From assembly GCA_016933515.1 (NCBI GenBank), contig JAFGAV010000015.1:1-51105 (forward strand): 51,105 nucleotides of DNA. The letters are read 5' to 3'. Below, in pieces: positions 40,115-49,128 of this stretch (positions are counted from its first letter, which is position 1; each line of letters begins with the position of its first letter). The notes below the pieces were generated by a model. That model was not told the origin of the DNA, searched no databases, and worked only from the letters and a program-made list of their open reading frames with translations. Both the position numbers and the translations under genes were made by a program. This stretch comes from Candidatus Aminicenantota bacterium (GTDB lineage: Bacteria > Acidobacteriota > Aminicenantia > Aminicenantales > JAFGAV01).

Positions 40115-41062
40115 ATGAAAAACAAATCTCTTCTCTTGGCGGCGATCTTCGTGCTGGCCGGCGGCGGCCTGCTGTTCGGCGGCCAGGAAGGCGTCCATAA
40201 AGGCATCCTCGTGGAAAAGGACATCCATGTCGGCCCGGCCGAGTCCCAGGAAAATCTCATCCTCCTGGGCGGCAGCGCGATCGTCGACGGTCTGATCAAG
40301 GAGAACGTCGTCTGTCTGGGCGGCCGGCTCCGGCTCAACGGAACGGTGGAAGGAGACGTGTTCAGCCTGGGCGGCCGCGTGGAGCTCGGCCCGGAGGCCG
40401 TCGTTCATGGCGACGCGGCCTGCATCGGCGGCGTCCTGGTCAAGGAACCGGGCTGCCGCGTCGAGGGGGACACCGTTTATTTCAATCTGTCCAACATCCT
40501 GCCGCGGTTCGCCGACGGATGGACGGGGTTCTTCAAGATGACGTTTGTTCCGTTCATCCTGGTTTTCAAGCTGATCATGGTCTTTATCTGGCTGGTCATC
40601 ACTCTCATCGTCGTCAACGTCATCCCCAAGAGAGTCGCGTTCGCCTCGGACCGAATCCGCAATGATTTCGGGGCGATCCTGGGAACGGGGGCTCTCGGGC
40701 TGGCGGCCTTCACCGTGCTGGCCCTGCTGGCCGCGCTGCTGTGCATTTTCCTCATCGGGATTCCCCTCCTCCTGGCTCTCATGGCGGCTCATTTCTTCAT
40801 CACCGTCTTCGGCCGGACGGCGGTCTATCACTTCTTCGGCGACAGCCTCTTCCGGGCCTTCGGCAGCGCCCAGGCTTCCCCCCTGGCCTCCGCCCTCCTC
40901 GGCCTGCTGGCCGTCAGTTTTTTGACGTTCATCCCCTTCCTGGGTCTGCTGTTCTCTTTCTTCATCATGCTCCTGGTTTTCGGCGCCGCGCTTCGCACGA
41001 AGTTCGGCGTGACCGAGAACTGGTTCCGGACTCAACCGCCTCCGCAGGCGCCGGCCGCCTAA
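40115..41062 (+). CDS. Polytopic protein with bactofilin-like polymer-forming N-domain
   Basis: 315 residues. A signal-like segment (1-22) precedes a short-repeat beta region (about 45-115: LILLGGSAIVDGLIKENV, CLGGRLRLNGTVEGDV, SLGGRVELGPEAVVHGDA) with the periodic Gly/Val pattern of polymer-forming bactofilin-type helices. From about 140 there are four or more transmembrane helices. The combination suggests an envelope scaffold. It is probably co-transcribed with the ECF sigma and anti-sigma, so it may be a target or sensor of that pair; this is inference. Confidence 0.8.
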   Translation: MKNKSLLLAAIFVLAGGGLLFGGQEGVHKGILVEKDIHVGPAESQENLILLGGSAIVDGLIKENVVCLGGRLRLNGTVEGDVFSLGGRVELGPEAVVHGDAACIGGVLVKEPGCRVEGDTVYFNLSNILPRFADGWTGFFKMTFVPFILVFKLIMVFIWLVITLIVVNVIPKRVAFASDRIRNDFGAILGTGALGLAAFTVLALLAALLCIFLIGIPLLLALMAAHFFITVFGRTAVYHFFGDSLFRAFGSAQASPLASALLGLLAVSFLTFIPFLGLLFSFFIMLLVFGAALRTKFGVTENWFRTQPPPQAPAA

Positions 41063-41202
41063 AATAGAGGCGAGAGTCCTCCCCGCGCCGGGCACGGATC
41101 TGCGGTGCCGGCAATCGGCCGCTTAGGCCGCGGGAGAGGGGGAGGGAGTCATCAGACTTTGCGGGCGACGAAAGTTATCGGGTCGGGAGAGTCCGACGGC
41201 GT

Positions 41203-41760
41203 TCAGACCTGAAGGATTTCCTTTTCCTTTATCGCCGCCAGTTCTTCAATCTTCTTGACGTGCTCGTCCGTGATCTTTTGCAGCTGCTCGAGACCCTTGA
41301 ATTTATCGTCCTCGGTGATGAGTTTTTCCTTCTCCATGTCCTCGATCAGCTCTTTGCTCTCGCGGCGCATCACCCGCAGGGCGGCTTTTTCTTCTTCCAG
41401 CATCCGGCCGATCCGCTTGGCCATCTCCCGCCGCCGGTCTTCGTCCAGGGGGGGGATGGGGACCTTGAGGACCTTGCCGTCGTTGATGGGATTGAGCCCC
41501 AGGTCGGCACTCCGAATGGCTTTTTCCACGGCTTCGATAAGGGAAGGATCGAACGGCTGGACAACGACCAGGGTCGCGTCGGGCGTTTTGATGGAAGCCA
41601 TCTGATTGACGGGCGTGAGGGAGCCGTAGTAGTCCACTCTGACATCCTCGAAAACGCTGATGCTGGCCCTTCCCGTTCGGAGCTTGCTCAGCTCCTTGCG
41701 GAAATGATCCATCGAGACCGTCATCTTTTTTTCGGCATCCTTCAAAACGTCTTTGACCAT
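41203..41760 (-). CDS. frr: Ribosome recycling factor
   Basis: 185 residues, the standard length. The conserved KLRTGRASISVFEDVRVDYYGSLTPVNQMASI segment and the C-terminal helix are present. It splits the post-termination 70S complex with EF-G. It is the last gene of the translation cluster, 51 bp after pyrH. The 140 bp to the convergent gene hold two short hairpins but no T-run. Confidence 0.97.
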   Translation of the reverse strand: MVKDVLKDAEKKMTVSMDHFRKELSKLRTGRASISVFEDVRVDYYGSLTPVNQMASIKTPDATLVVVQPFDPSLIEAVEKAIRSADLGLNPINDGKVLKVPIPPLDEDRRREMAKRIGRMLEEEKAALRVMRRESKELIEDMEKEKLITEDDKFKGLEQLQKITDEHVKKIEELAAIKEKEILQV

Positions 41761-41811
41761 CGTCTTCCTCTTCTCCCCGCTCCGAAACGCGAGCGGCGAC
41801 CGTCGGGCGGA

Positions 41812-42528
41812 TCAGTAGACCCGCGTCCCGATCGGCTCGCCCAGAACGGCTTTCTTGATATGGCCCTTTTTCAGGCTGAAGATGATGATGGGCAGGTTGT
41901 TGTCCCGACACAGGGAGACGGCCGTGGCGTCCATGACCTTCAGTCCCCGCTTCAGGAACTCCGTGAAGCGGATGGTCTTGAACTTGCGGGCCGTGGGCAC
42001 CAGCATCGGGTCGGCGGTGTAAACCCCGTCGACCTTGGTGGCCTTGAGGATGACCCGGGCCCGGACCTCGAGCGCCCGGAGGGCGCCGGCCGTGTCGGTG
42101 GTGAAGTAGGGGCTGCCGAGGCCGGCGGTGAAGAGGACCACCCGCCCTTTTTCCAGGTTGCTCACCGCTTTCCGCCGGATGAACGGCTCGGCCACGGCCC
42201 GGATTTCCAGGGCGGAAGCATGGTGAGTGACGCATCCCGCTTTTTCCAGAGCGTCCTGAAGGGCGATGCCGTTGATGACCGTGGCCAACAGGCCCATGTG
42301 ATCCGCCGAGGCCCGATCCATGCCCGCTTCCGAACCCTTCAGGCCTCGGAAAATGTTCCCCCCGCCGATCATGACCGCCACCTGGACGCCCAAGTTCTGG
42401 ACTTCCCGGATCTCATGGGCGAGGAACTGAGTGGTGCGGAAATCGATCCCGTAGGCCTTGCGGCCCAACAGGGACTCCCCGGAAAGCTTCAGCAGGATCC
42501 GATCGTATGCCGGTTTTGTGGGGGTCAT
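41812..42528 (-). CDS. pyrH: Uridylate kinase (UMP kinase)
   Basis: 238 residues of the amino-acid-kinase fold. [12 protein letters not shown] begins the phosphate-binding region and IGGGNIFRG is the UMP-binding loop. It phosphorylates UMP to UDP. The start at 42528 (MTPTKPAYD) gives the normal N-terminus, 16 bp after the tsf stop. An in-frame TTG at 42558 would lie inside tsf and is less likely. The frr-pyrH-tsf-rpsB order is widely conserved. Confidence 0.96.
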   Translation of the reverse strand: MTPTKPAYDRILLKLSGESLLGRKAYGIDFRTTQFLAHEIREVQNLGVQVAVMIGGGNIFRGLKGSEAGMDRASADHMGLLATVINGIALQDALEKAGCVTHHASALEIRAVAEPFIRRKAVSNLEKGRVVLFTAGLGSPYFTTDTAGALRALEVRARVILKATKVDGVYTADPMLVPTARKFKTIRFTEFLKRGLKVMDATAVSLCRDNNLPIIIFSLKKGHIKKAVLGEPIGTRVY

Positions 42529-42544
42529 GACCACCGACCGCCGA

Positions 42545-43141
42545 TCAGGCTTCTCCAATCTCGAAGCGGGAATATCGGCTGACCTTGATGTTCTCCCCCA
42601 GCTTGGCGATCATGGACTGCACGAGCTGGCGTATGGAAACCTTATCGTCTCGGATGTAGGGTTGATCGAGGAGGCAGACTTCCTCGTAATATTTGCCGAG
42701 CTTGCCCTGGACGATTTTTTCCATGATCTCCGGCGGCTTTTTCTGGTCTTTGAGCTGCTCCCGAATGACGCTCTTTTCCTCTTCCAGCAGGGAACCCGGG
42801 ATGTCCTCGGCGGAGAGAAACTTGGGCCGGGCGGCGGCGATGTGCATGGCGATGTTCTTGACGAGGTCTTGAAAGTCGGCGTTCCGGGCGACAAAGTCCG
42901 TCTCGCAATGGACTTCGACCAGAACCCCGATCTTGCCGTTGGTGTGGATGTAGGAGCCCACGACCCCTTCCGACGTCTCCCGGGAGGCTTTGTCCTTGGC
43001 GCGGGCGTATCCTTTCTTGCGGAGGACGGCAATGGCCTTCTCCATGTCGCCGCCGCTTTCCTCCAACGCTCTCTTGCATTCCATCATGCCGATCCCCGTC
43101 CGCAGACGAAGCTCCTTGACCATATCCGCCGTGATGTTCAT
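42545..43141 (-). CDS. tsf: Elongation factor Ts, short form
   Basis: 198 residues. The N-terminal UBA-like domain and [22 protein letters not shown] are followed by the core [13 protein letters not shown] block, with TDFV, which invades EF-Tu. The protein lacks the longer second core subdomain of E. coli EF-Ts, as in many non-proteobacterial short EF-Ts proteins. The start is set by GAGGAG and the conserved [13 protein letters not shown]-terminus. Confidence 0.96.
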   Translation of the reverse strand: MNITADMVKELRLRTGIGMMECKRALEESGGDMEKAIAVLRKKGYARAKDKASRETSEGVVGSYIHTNGKIGVLVEVHCETDFVARNADFQDLVKNIAMHIAAARPKFLSAEDIPGSLLEEEKSVIREQLKDQKKPPEIMEKIVQGKLGKYYEEVCLLDQPYIRDDKVSIRQLVQSMIAKLGENIKVSRYSRFEIGEA

Positions 43142-43179
43142 CGCTCGCTCCTCGAAATCTCGGGAATCTCTTCCGGGAT

Positions 43180-43977
43180 TCAGACGTTCTCGAGGGAGGG
43201 GTCGGCCGACATCTCCCCCTGTCCGCCGTCCTCCCCGGCCGACGCGGCATCCGCGTCCCCGCCGGTCTTTTCCGCTTCCAGCTCCTTCTCTATCCGCTGC
43301 TTTTTCCCGTCCAAAATGGCGTCGGCCACCTTGGAGGTGAACAGCTCGATGGCCCTCACGGCGTCGTCGTTTCCAGGGATGGCGTAGGCGAGGTTGTCGG
43401 GGTTGCCGTTGGTGTCGACGATGGCCACGATGGGGATGTTCATTTTCAGGGCTTCCTGAATGGCGATCTCCTCCTTGGAGGAATCGATGACGAACAGGGC
43501 CCCCGGCGAACCGGTCATGGTCTTGATGCCCCCCAGGTTTTTGGACAGCTTGCGGAACACCTTTTCCAGTTTGGATTGTTCCTTCTTGGACAGAAGGTCC
43601 CACCGCCCGTCCTCTTTCATCTCCTCAAGCTCCACGAGCTTGTCGATGCTCCCCCGGATGACGGAGAAGTTGGTCAGCAAGCCTCCCAGCCAGCGCTGGT
43701 TGACGAAACTCGATTCACATTTGGCGGCGTATTCCCGAATGATGTCCTGGGCCTGCTTCTTGGTCCCGACGAACAGGATGTTCTTTCCCTCCTCGGCTGT
43801 CGTCCGGATGAACTGCAGCGCCTCCTTGAAGACCTTGATCGTTTTTTGAAGGTCGATGATGTAGATGCCGTTCCGCTGGCCGAAGATGTAATCCCGCATT
43901 TTCGGGTTCCACCGCCGCGTCTGATGGCCGAAATGGACACCCGCCTCCAAAAGCTCCTTCATCGTGACTGAAACCAA
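43180..43977 (-). CDS. rpsB: 30S ribosomal protein S2
   Basis: 265 residues. [31 protein letters not shown] and the [12 protein letters not shown] block are diagnostic. A TTG start at 43977 is preferred over the ATG 15 nt inside because GGGAGG lies 7 nt before the TTG. The acidic C-terminal tail (about 235-265) is variable in the family. It starts 13 bp after rpsI ends. Confidence 0.97.
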   Translation of the reverse strand: MVSVTMKELLEAGVHFGHQTRRWNPKMRDYIFGQRNGIYIIDLQKTIKVFKEALQFIRTTAEEGKNILFVGTKKQAQDIIREYAAKCESSFVNQRWLGGLLTNFSVIRGSIDKLVELEEMKEDGRWDLLSKKEQSKLEKVFRKLSKNLGGIKTMTGSPGALFVIDSSKEEIAIQEALKMNIPIVAIVDTNGNPDNLAYAIPGNDDAVRAIELFTSKVADAILDGKKQRIEKELEAEKTGGDADAASAGEDGGQGEMSADPSLENV

Positions 43978-43990
43978 GGCGAATCCTCCC

Positions 43991-44395
43991 TTACCGCTTG
44001 TGGTACTGGGGTGCCTTGCGGGCGCCCAACAGCCCGTATTTCTTCCGTTCTTTGATGCGCGCGTCCCTGGTCAGGAGGCCGGCGTTCTTCAAGGTCGGCT
44101 TGAGCTCGCGGTTGAATTCGATCAGAGCGCGGGCGATGCCCAACCGGACCGCTTCGGCCTGGCCTTTCACCCCCCCGCCGCTGACGCGCAGGAAGACGTC
44201 GAATTTGTCGTCGGTTTCCGTCAGCCGCAGGGGCGTTTTGATGATGTTCCTCTGAGATTCCAGGCTGAAATACTCCTGAAAAGGCCGGGAACGCCGATTC
44301 ACGAACAGAGTGATATCGCCCTTGCCGGAGCGGAGAAAAACACGGGCGATCGATGTCTTCCTCTTTCCTGTGCCGTAATACTGAATGAGACTCAC
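43991..44395 (-). CDS. rpsI: 30S ribosomal protein S9
   Basis: 134 residues. [16 protein letters not shown] opens the protein and it ends [17 protein letters not shown], whose Lys/Arg tail reaches the P-site tRNA. The start is a GTG at 44395 with AGGAGG directly upstream. It directly follows rplM (8 bp), as in the usual L13-S9 pair. Confidence 0.97.
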   Translation of the reverse strand: MSLIQYYGTGKRKTSIARVFLRSGKGDITLFVNRRSRPFQEYFSLESQRNIIKTPLRLTETDDKFDVFLRVSGGGVKGQAEAVRLGIARALIEFNRELKPTLKNAGLLTRDARIKERKKYGLLGARKAPQYHKR

Positions 44396-44403
44396 TGGAC
44401 CTC

Positions 44404-44832
44404 CTAAAACCGGTGTTCCTCCGGATTCTGCGCCTGGTGGGGATGGTCGGCTCCGCGGTAGACTTTCAGCTTTTTCGCCAAGCTGCGGCCGAGGCGGTTT
44501 TTGGGAATCATGCCCCATACGGCCCGCCGCACGACTTCCTCGGGTTTTTTGGCCATCATCTCTACGAAAGACTTCGTTTTGAGGCCGCCGGGGTAGCCCG
44601 AATGAGAATGATAGACCTTCTGCCCTCTTTTGTCTCCCGTAACGACGATTTTGTCCGCGTTGACGACCACGACGAAATCCCCCGTGTCCAGGAAGGGCGT
44701 GAAATAGGCCTTTCTCTTGCCCCGCAGAAGCACGGCGACCTCTGAGGCCAGCCGTCCCAGGACCTTGCCCTCGGCGTTCACGAGCCACCACTTGTGTTCG
44801 ATATCATCTTTTTTAGGGACACGCGTCTTCAT
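44404..44832 (-). CDS. rplM: 50S ribosomal protein L13
   Basis: 142 residues with the L13 signature [27 protein letters not shown] and YPGGLK. First gene of the ribosomal block, which continues as rpsI-rpsB-tsf-pyrH-frr. Promoter at 44880-44908. Confidence 0.97.
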   Translation of the reverse strand: MKTRVPKKDDIEHKWWLVNAEGKVLGRLASEVAVLLRGKRKAYFTPFLDTGDFVVVVNADKIVVTGDKRGQKVYHSHSGYPGGLKTKSFVEMMAKKPEEVVRRAVWGMIPKNRLGRSLAKKLKVYRGADHPHQAQNPEEHRF

Positions 44833-44879
44833 GACATCCTATCCTCAGAATCGAAATCCTCCGGGGTTGGGGAAACCGT

Positions 44880-44908
44880 AAAATACCAGATTCGGTTGAA
44901 AAAAGCAA
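44880..44908 (-). promoter_or_regulatory. Promoter of the rplM-frr block
   Basis: On the minus strand TTGCTT (44908-44903), a 17-bp spacer and TATTTT (44885-44880), 48 nt before the rplM start. The -35 sits in a small inverted repeat, GGTTG/CAACC. Confidence 0.6.
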
Positions 44909-44963
44909 CCGCCGGCCGCTTCTTCCGGCGCGGCCCGGGAAAGACGACGGGAACCGTAAGACC

Positions 44964-45956
44964 TCAGCTGATGGCTTTCTTCAGCTCCCTCTCCAGCTTC
45001 ATCCGTTCGAGCTGCCGGCCCCGGATGTCGGTGAATTTCTCCCCGTAGCGGTCGGCCTCGACCTTGTATCTCTCCGCCCTTTCCGGATAGAGCCGGGAAT
45101 GAACGTTGATGTACAGGATTTTCAGGTAAGCATAGGGTTCGGGATAGTTCTCGTCGATTTCGATGGCCTTCAAAAGGGCGTTTTCCGCTTCGTCGCCGAG
45201 CGTTTTTCTTTCGGGCACGGGCAGGAAGTTCTGCATCCGGTAGGCCTTCTGGAAGCGGTTGACGCCGATGGTGTACCACAACTCGGCGCTTTCGGGTTGG
45301 AGCTCGAGGCGTTTCTTGTGGTATTCGAGGGCTTTGTCGAAATCGGGGACGGGCGTGATCTGGTCGTAGTAGTTGGCCAGATAGGCGTAGCCTTGGATGT
45401 TCTCCGGATCGGTCTCAATGCGCCGGAGGTACATCGACTCGGCCTTGCTTTTCAACTCCGGTCTCTCGCCGACGTATTTCTTGTAGAACTCGGCCACGAC
45501 GTAATAATTTTCCATGTTGCCGGGCTCGAGTTCCAGAATCCGAAGGTAGAGACTTTCCGCCTCCTCAAACCGGCGGAGTTTGTCGTACATGTCGCCCAAG
45601 GAAAAGATGACATCCTTGTTCTCGGGCGTAAGCTCATAAGCCTTTTTGAGCGCATCGAGCGCCAGGGCGGCTTTTTCCTTGTTGTCGGCGGTCTCGGACC
45701 CGACTTTGTACAGGCTCTTGTAGGATTCGCCCAAAAAGCGATAAGCGTCTCCCAAATCCGAGTTGAGCTCGACGGCCCTTTCGTATTCGGTGATGGCATC
45801 CCGGTACTTGCCGTCTTTGAAAAGCTTGTTGCCTTCGGAGAAATGATAATTGGCCTTAAGCCGGCTGACCTTGAGCTTCCCGCAGCCCGCGGCGGTGAAA
45901 GCAACAGCCAAAACGAGAGCGGTGACCAGGATGACATTGTGGCGGGATCGCGTCAT
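44964..45956 (-). CDS. TPR-repeat lipoprotein
   Basis: 330 residues. A lipobox (FTAAGC, C25) is followed by many TPR motifs: SEGNKLFKDGKYRDAITEYERAVELN at about 41-66, and further repeats at about 105-150, 170-215 and 245-300. It is anchored to the outer or inner membrane and could work as a protein-interaction scaffold. No catalytic domain is seen. The start has GAGGAGG. The TTGACTTTGCCC promoter is shared with the other TPR gene (30837). Confidence 0.9.
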   Translation of the reverse strand: MTRSRHNVILVTALVLAVAFTAAGCGKLKVSRLKANYHFSEGNKLFKDGKYRDAITEYERAVELNSDLGDAYRFLGESYKSLYKVGSETADNKEKAALALDALKKAYELTPENKDVIFSLGDMYDKLRRFEEAESLYLRILELEPGNMENYYVVAEFYKKYVGERPELKSKAESMYLRRIETDPENIQGYAYLANYYDQITPVPDFDKALEYHKKRLELQPESAELWYTIGVNRFQKAYRMQNFLPVPERKTLGDEAENALLKAIEIDENYPEPYAYLKILYINVHSRLYPERAERYKVEADRYGEKFTDIRGRQLERMKLERELKKAIS

Positions 45957-45997
45957 GATGACCTCCTCGACAAACCGATCGATCCTCAGAGACCCAC

Positions 45998-46026
45998 ACT
46001 TTAACGGAACAGCCGGGCAAAGTCAA
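45998..46026 (-). promoter_or_regulatory. Promoter of the TPR lipoprotein
   Basis: On the minus strand TTGACT (46026-46021), a 17-bp spacer and TAAAGT (46003-45998). Confidence 0.75.
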
Positions 46027-46037
46027 GAAAAAGGCGG

Positions 46038-47351
46038 TCATCCCGACCGGAAAACCAACCGGATCGGCGACCCTTGAAAGCCGAATTCCCGCCTCAACAA
46101 ATGGAGAAAATGCGTCTCATAGGCCGGCGCAAACCGGGTCCGGGAATGAGCGAACAGGACAAAAAGCGGCGGGTGGACGCCTCCCTGAACCATGTATTTG
46201 ACCTTCAACCGGCGGCCGTCCCGCGAGAGCGGCGGATGGGCGGCCAGGGTCCTGTTCAAGAAATCGTTGAGCCGCGGCGTCTCGACGCGCCGGCCGGCTG
46301 TTTCGTAAACCTCCGCCGCGAGGTCCAAGATCTTGACCACGCGGACTCCTGTTTTGGCCGAGACGAAGGCCAGGGGAGCATAATTTACGAATTCCAACTT
46401 GCGGAAGATCCGGTCGCGGAACCGCAGGGCGTCCTCTCCCCTCCCGGCGGCCAGGTCCCACTTGTTGACCGCCAGGACCAGGGGCTTGCCGGAATCGCGG
46501 GCCAGATGGGCGACGGCCGTATCCTGCCGGGTCGGACATTCCTGCGCGTCCATGACCAGGCAGACAACGTCGGCCAGGGCGATGTTTTTCTTGGACCGGA
46601 GAATCCCCGCTTTCTCCCTCTCGTCCCGCGTGCGGCTGAGCTTGCGCAACCCCGCCGTGTCCGCCAGAAGGAACGGCTTCTTGTCGCGGAAGAGGAGCAC
46701 ATCGGTGCTGTCCCGCGTCGTCCCCGGAACCCGGCTGACGATCAGCCTCTCCTCCCCGCACAAGCGGTTGATGAGGGAGGATTTCCCGACGTTGATCCTC
46801 CCGACGATCGAAAGCTTCAAGGGTCGAACCTCATCCTCGACGCCGGCGGACGGAGGAAGCTCTTCCGCCACGGCGGCCTCAAGGGCCTCCAGATTCCGGT
46901 TGTGCTCGGCCGAGACGGGAATGATCTTTCCCCCTCCCAGCCGATAGAAATCCCCCAGCCGGCCCTCCTGGGCGGGTGTGTCCACCTTGTTGACCACAAC
47001 CAGGATGCGCAATCCTTTTCTCTTAAGGTCGGAATGGAGCTCTTCCTCGCCGGGCAGAAGATCGCGGCGGGCGTCGAGAAGGAAGAGGACCAGGTCGGCC
47101 CTTTGAGCTTCGCGCCAGGCGGCCTCCCGCACCGGCGCGGAAAAGGGCTCGTCAGGGGAGCCGAAGAATCCTCCCGTATCCACGAGCTCGAACAGCCGCC
47201 CCGCCAGGCGGCAAGGGGCGGACACGGCGTCCCGCGTCATGCCCGGCAGGGAATGGATAAGCGATTTTCTCCGGCCCACGAGTTTGTTGAACAGGCTGGA
47301 CTTCCCGACGTTCGGGAAGCCGACGATGACCACCCGCTTCAGCTTTTTCAC
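46038..47351 (-). CDS. der: Ribosome biogenesis GTPase Der (EngA)
   Basis: 437 residues, normal for Der. Two tandem G domains are visible: GFPNVGKSS (about 11-19) and later GRINVGKSSLINR. The G3 motif of the first is DTGG, the second carries DTAGLR, and NKVD / NKWD are the G4 motifs. A C-terminal KH-like domain ends the protein. It helps assemble the 50S subunit. The start is either GTG 47351 or GTG 47369, which overlaps the GerMN stop as GTGA; 47351 is closer to the family N-terminus. Confidence 0.96.
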   Translation of the reverse strand: MKKLKRVVIVGFPNVGKSSLFNKLVGRRKSLIHSLPGMTRDAVSAPCRLAGRLFELVDTGGFFGSPDEPFSAPVREAAWREAQRADLVLFLLDARRDLLPGEEELHSDLKRKGLRILVVVNKVDTPAQEGRLGDFYRLGGGKIIPVSAEHNRNLEALEAAVAEELPPSAGVEDEVRPLKLSIVGRINVGKSSLINRLCGEERLIVSRVPGTTRDSTDVLLFRDKKPFLLADTAGLRKLSRTRDEREKAGILRSKKNIALADVVCLVMDAQECPTRQDTAVAHLARDSGKPLVLAVNKWDLAAGRGEDALRFRDRIFRKLEFVNYAPLAFVSAKTGVRVVKILDLAAEVYETAGRRVETPRLNDFLNRTLAAHPPLSRDGRRLKVKYMVQGGVHPPLFVLFAHSRTRFAPAYETHFLHLLRREFGFQGSPIRLVFRSG

Positions 47352-47365
47352 CCGCGGCGAAATCC

Positions 47366-47944
47366 TCACTCGGCGATCAAGGACCGAAGCGGAAGAAAAG
47401 GTTTGGCCAGGCTGATGTGGCCGTTCAGGGTTTCTCTTTCGTTCCCGTTGACCAGAAAGAACACCTGCTTGATGGCGCTGAAATTGCGAGTCAGGGAATT
47501 GACCAGGCAATAAATCGTCGTCATCTCCGCCGTCGAGCCTGAGGGATGGCGGTCCGCGAATTCCTTGGAGAAATCCACGACCGCCGTCCCGCCCCGGATC
47601 ATGAACACCTGGCGAAGCTCGGATTCCGGCGGCAGAGGGGAAATCAGTCCCGTTCGGGATCCTTTGATCAGTTCTTCAATCAGCCGCCGGGCCTCCCATT
47701 CCACCGCGGGCCCGGCGGGAATCGTTCTCTGCTCGGGGTGAAGAAGGCCGTCTTGATCGGAAAGAAAATAGAGAACGACTGTTCTTGTTTCGTCCTCGCC
47801 GGCGGCGGAGGCCGTCTCCGGGGGAACGGAGATGTCTTTGAGCTCCCGGGGCGCCTCCCCCCTGTTCTGGAAGAAAAAAAAGAAGGCCGCCAGGCACAGG
47901 GTCAGACCCGGGACGACGAGCAGAAGAAGACGGCGCCTCGGCAT
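47366..47944 (-). CDS. GerMN-domain membrane-anchored protein
   Basis: 192 residues. An N-terminal transmembrane segment (5-24) is followed by a GerMN domain (about 55-185: TVVLYFLSDQDGLL ... ARRLIEELIKGS ... GTAVVDFSKEF ... VNSLTRNFSAIKQVFFLVNG). Outside spore formers the domain occurs in envelope proteins, often beside peptidoglycan hydrolases, as here, where it follows the amidase with a TGATG stop-start overlap (47942-47946). It is probably a partner of the amidase or a separate cell-wall factor. Confidence 0.88.
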   Translation of the reverse strand: MPRRRLLLLVVPGLTLCLAAFFFFFQNRGEAPRELKDISVPPETASAAGEDETRTVVLYFLSDQDGLLHPEQRTIPAGPAVEWEARRLIEELIKGSRTGLISPLPPESELRQVFMIRGGTAVVDFSKEFADRHPSGSTAEMTTIYCLVNSLTRNFSAIKQVFFLVNGNERETLNGHISLAKPFLPLRSLIAE

Positions 47945-49104
47945 CAGCGTCCGCCTTCCGGGGGATAGAGACGGATGTAGTTCACCAGGCCCTGATAGAT
48001 GGCCAGGGCGACGTTGTTTTGAAATTCCTCGTTGAGGAGACGGCGTTCCTCGTCGGGATTGGACAGGAAAGCCGCCTCGACCAGAACGGCCGGGCAGGCG
48101 ACCTCGGCCAGCACCTTGAACGGAGCCTGTTTGATCCCCCGGTTGGCTGTTCCCAGAAGGGCGTTGAGCTCAGCCTGAATGAGTTCCGCCAGCCGGCTGC
48201 TCTGCCGGATATACGCCGACTGGGCCATGTCCCAGAGGATCATGCGGAGAACATCCTGTTCTTCCTCCTGGGCGGCGATGTGGCCTTCGAGTTCGGCCTG
48301 GGTGTTCTCGAAATAAGCCAGGCGCCTGACGTCTTCGTCGGAGGCGTTCAGGCTCAGAAAGAACGTCTCCGAGCCGTGCGAACTCTGTTTGTAAGACCCG
48401 TTGGCGTGGATGCTGATGAACAGCATTGCGTCGTTGTTGTTGGCCAGGGCGGCCCGGCTTTCGAGCGAAACCGCCATGTCCTTGTCCCGGGTCATGACCA
48501 CCCGGAAAGACAGGTTCTTCTCGATGACGGCCTTGAGCTTCAGGGCTATGGGCAGGGTGACGTCTTTTTCCAAGGTTCCGAACCGGCCCTTGGCGCCGGG
48601 CTCGATCCCGCCGTGCCCCGGGTCGATCACGATCGTCCGCACTCCCGAGGGAGGGCGGACGGCGGGTTGGGCGGCGGACTTGGGAGCGGCGCCTTCTTTG
48701 CGGACCGGAGGAGGCGCGGCGGCCTCTCCTTCCTTGAAATCGACCATCAGTTGAAACGGCCGGCTCGCGGTAAAGGCGTTGTAGGTGAAATCCGAGGACC
48801 GGAGAACGACGGACAGGACATGGCGCCCGTCGCTCCGGCCCCAGGCGACCGACCGGATCAGCCGGCTGGAAACGGGCGCCGTTCGAAGGCGAAGAGAATC
48901 CGGAGAATCGACATGGATCTCCAGGATGCCGCCGGTGCGGGTCAATCGGGTGTCGAGCCGGGAGGAGGACTCGAGAGTCAGACGGGTGAAATCGGCGTAA
49001 TCACGGACCTGCACGCGAACCGTGACGGTCTGCTGGCCCGGCAGCGGGGAAAGGATCAGGCCGGCAAGCAAAAGCACCGTCAAGAAGCGCGTTCGTTTCG
49101 CCAT
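47944..49104 (-). CDS. N-acetylmuramoyl-L-alanine amidase with AMIN domain
   Basis: 386 residues. A signal peptide (1-24), an AMIN domain (about 26-125) that targets peptidoglycan or the secretin/septal site, a Pro/Ala linker, and an amidase_3 domain (about 156-380). Zinc ligands H164 (DPGHGG), E179 (LEKDV) and H233 (ISIHANGS) and catalytic E343 (LVEAAFLSN) are all present. It cleaves the muramoyl-alanine bond, usually during cell separation. The gene starts 25 bp after the tmRNA 3' end and no separate promoter is visible. Confidence 0.94.
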   Translation of the reverse strand: MAKRTRFLTVLLLAGLILSPLPGQQTVTVRVQVRDYADFTRLTLESSSRLDTRLTRTGGILEIHVDSPDSLRLRTAPVSSRLIRSVAWGRSDGRHVLSVVLRSSDFTYNAFTASRPFQLMVDFKEGEAAAPPPVRKEGAAPKSAAQPAVRPPSGVRTIVIDPGHGGIEPGAKGRFGTLEKDVTLPIALKLKAVIEKNLSFRVVMTRDKDMAVSLESRAALANNNDAMLFISIHANGSYKQSSHGSETFFLSLNASDEDVRRLAYFENTQAELEGHIAAQEEEQDVLRMILWDMAQSAYIRQSSRLAELIQAELNALLGTANRGIKQAPFKVLAEVACPAVLVEAAFLSNPDEERRLLNEEFQNNVALAIYQGLVNYIRLYPPEGGR

Positions 49105-49119
49105 CGTTCCTTCATCTCA

Positions 49120-49127
49120 AAAAAAAA
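49120..49127 (-). terminator. T-run after ssrA
   Basis: A run of T on the minus strand immediately follows the tmRNA 3' end. The hairpin that would precede it is only the tmRNA T-arm, so this may be a processing tail rather than a true terminator. The amidase ribosome-binding site follows within 15 nt. Confidence 0.35.
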
Positions 49128-49128
49128 T

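Noticed and set aside
41260..42582. 440-residue plus-strand frame over frr and pyrH
   Set aside because: It mirrors two well-conserved minus-strand genes and carries no domain.
44886..44908. GGTTG-CTTTTTT-CAACC hairpin as a terminator of the TPR lipoprotein
   Set aside because: The stem is only 5 bp, the T-run is in the loop, and the sequence overlaps a good rplM promoter.
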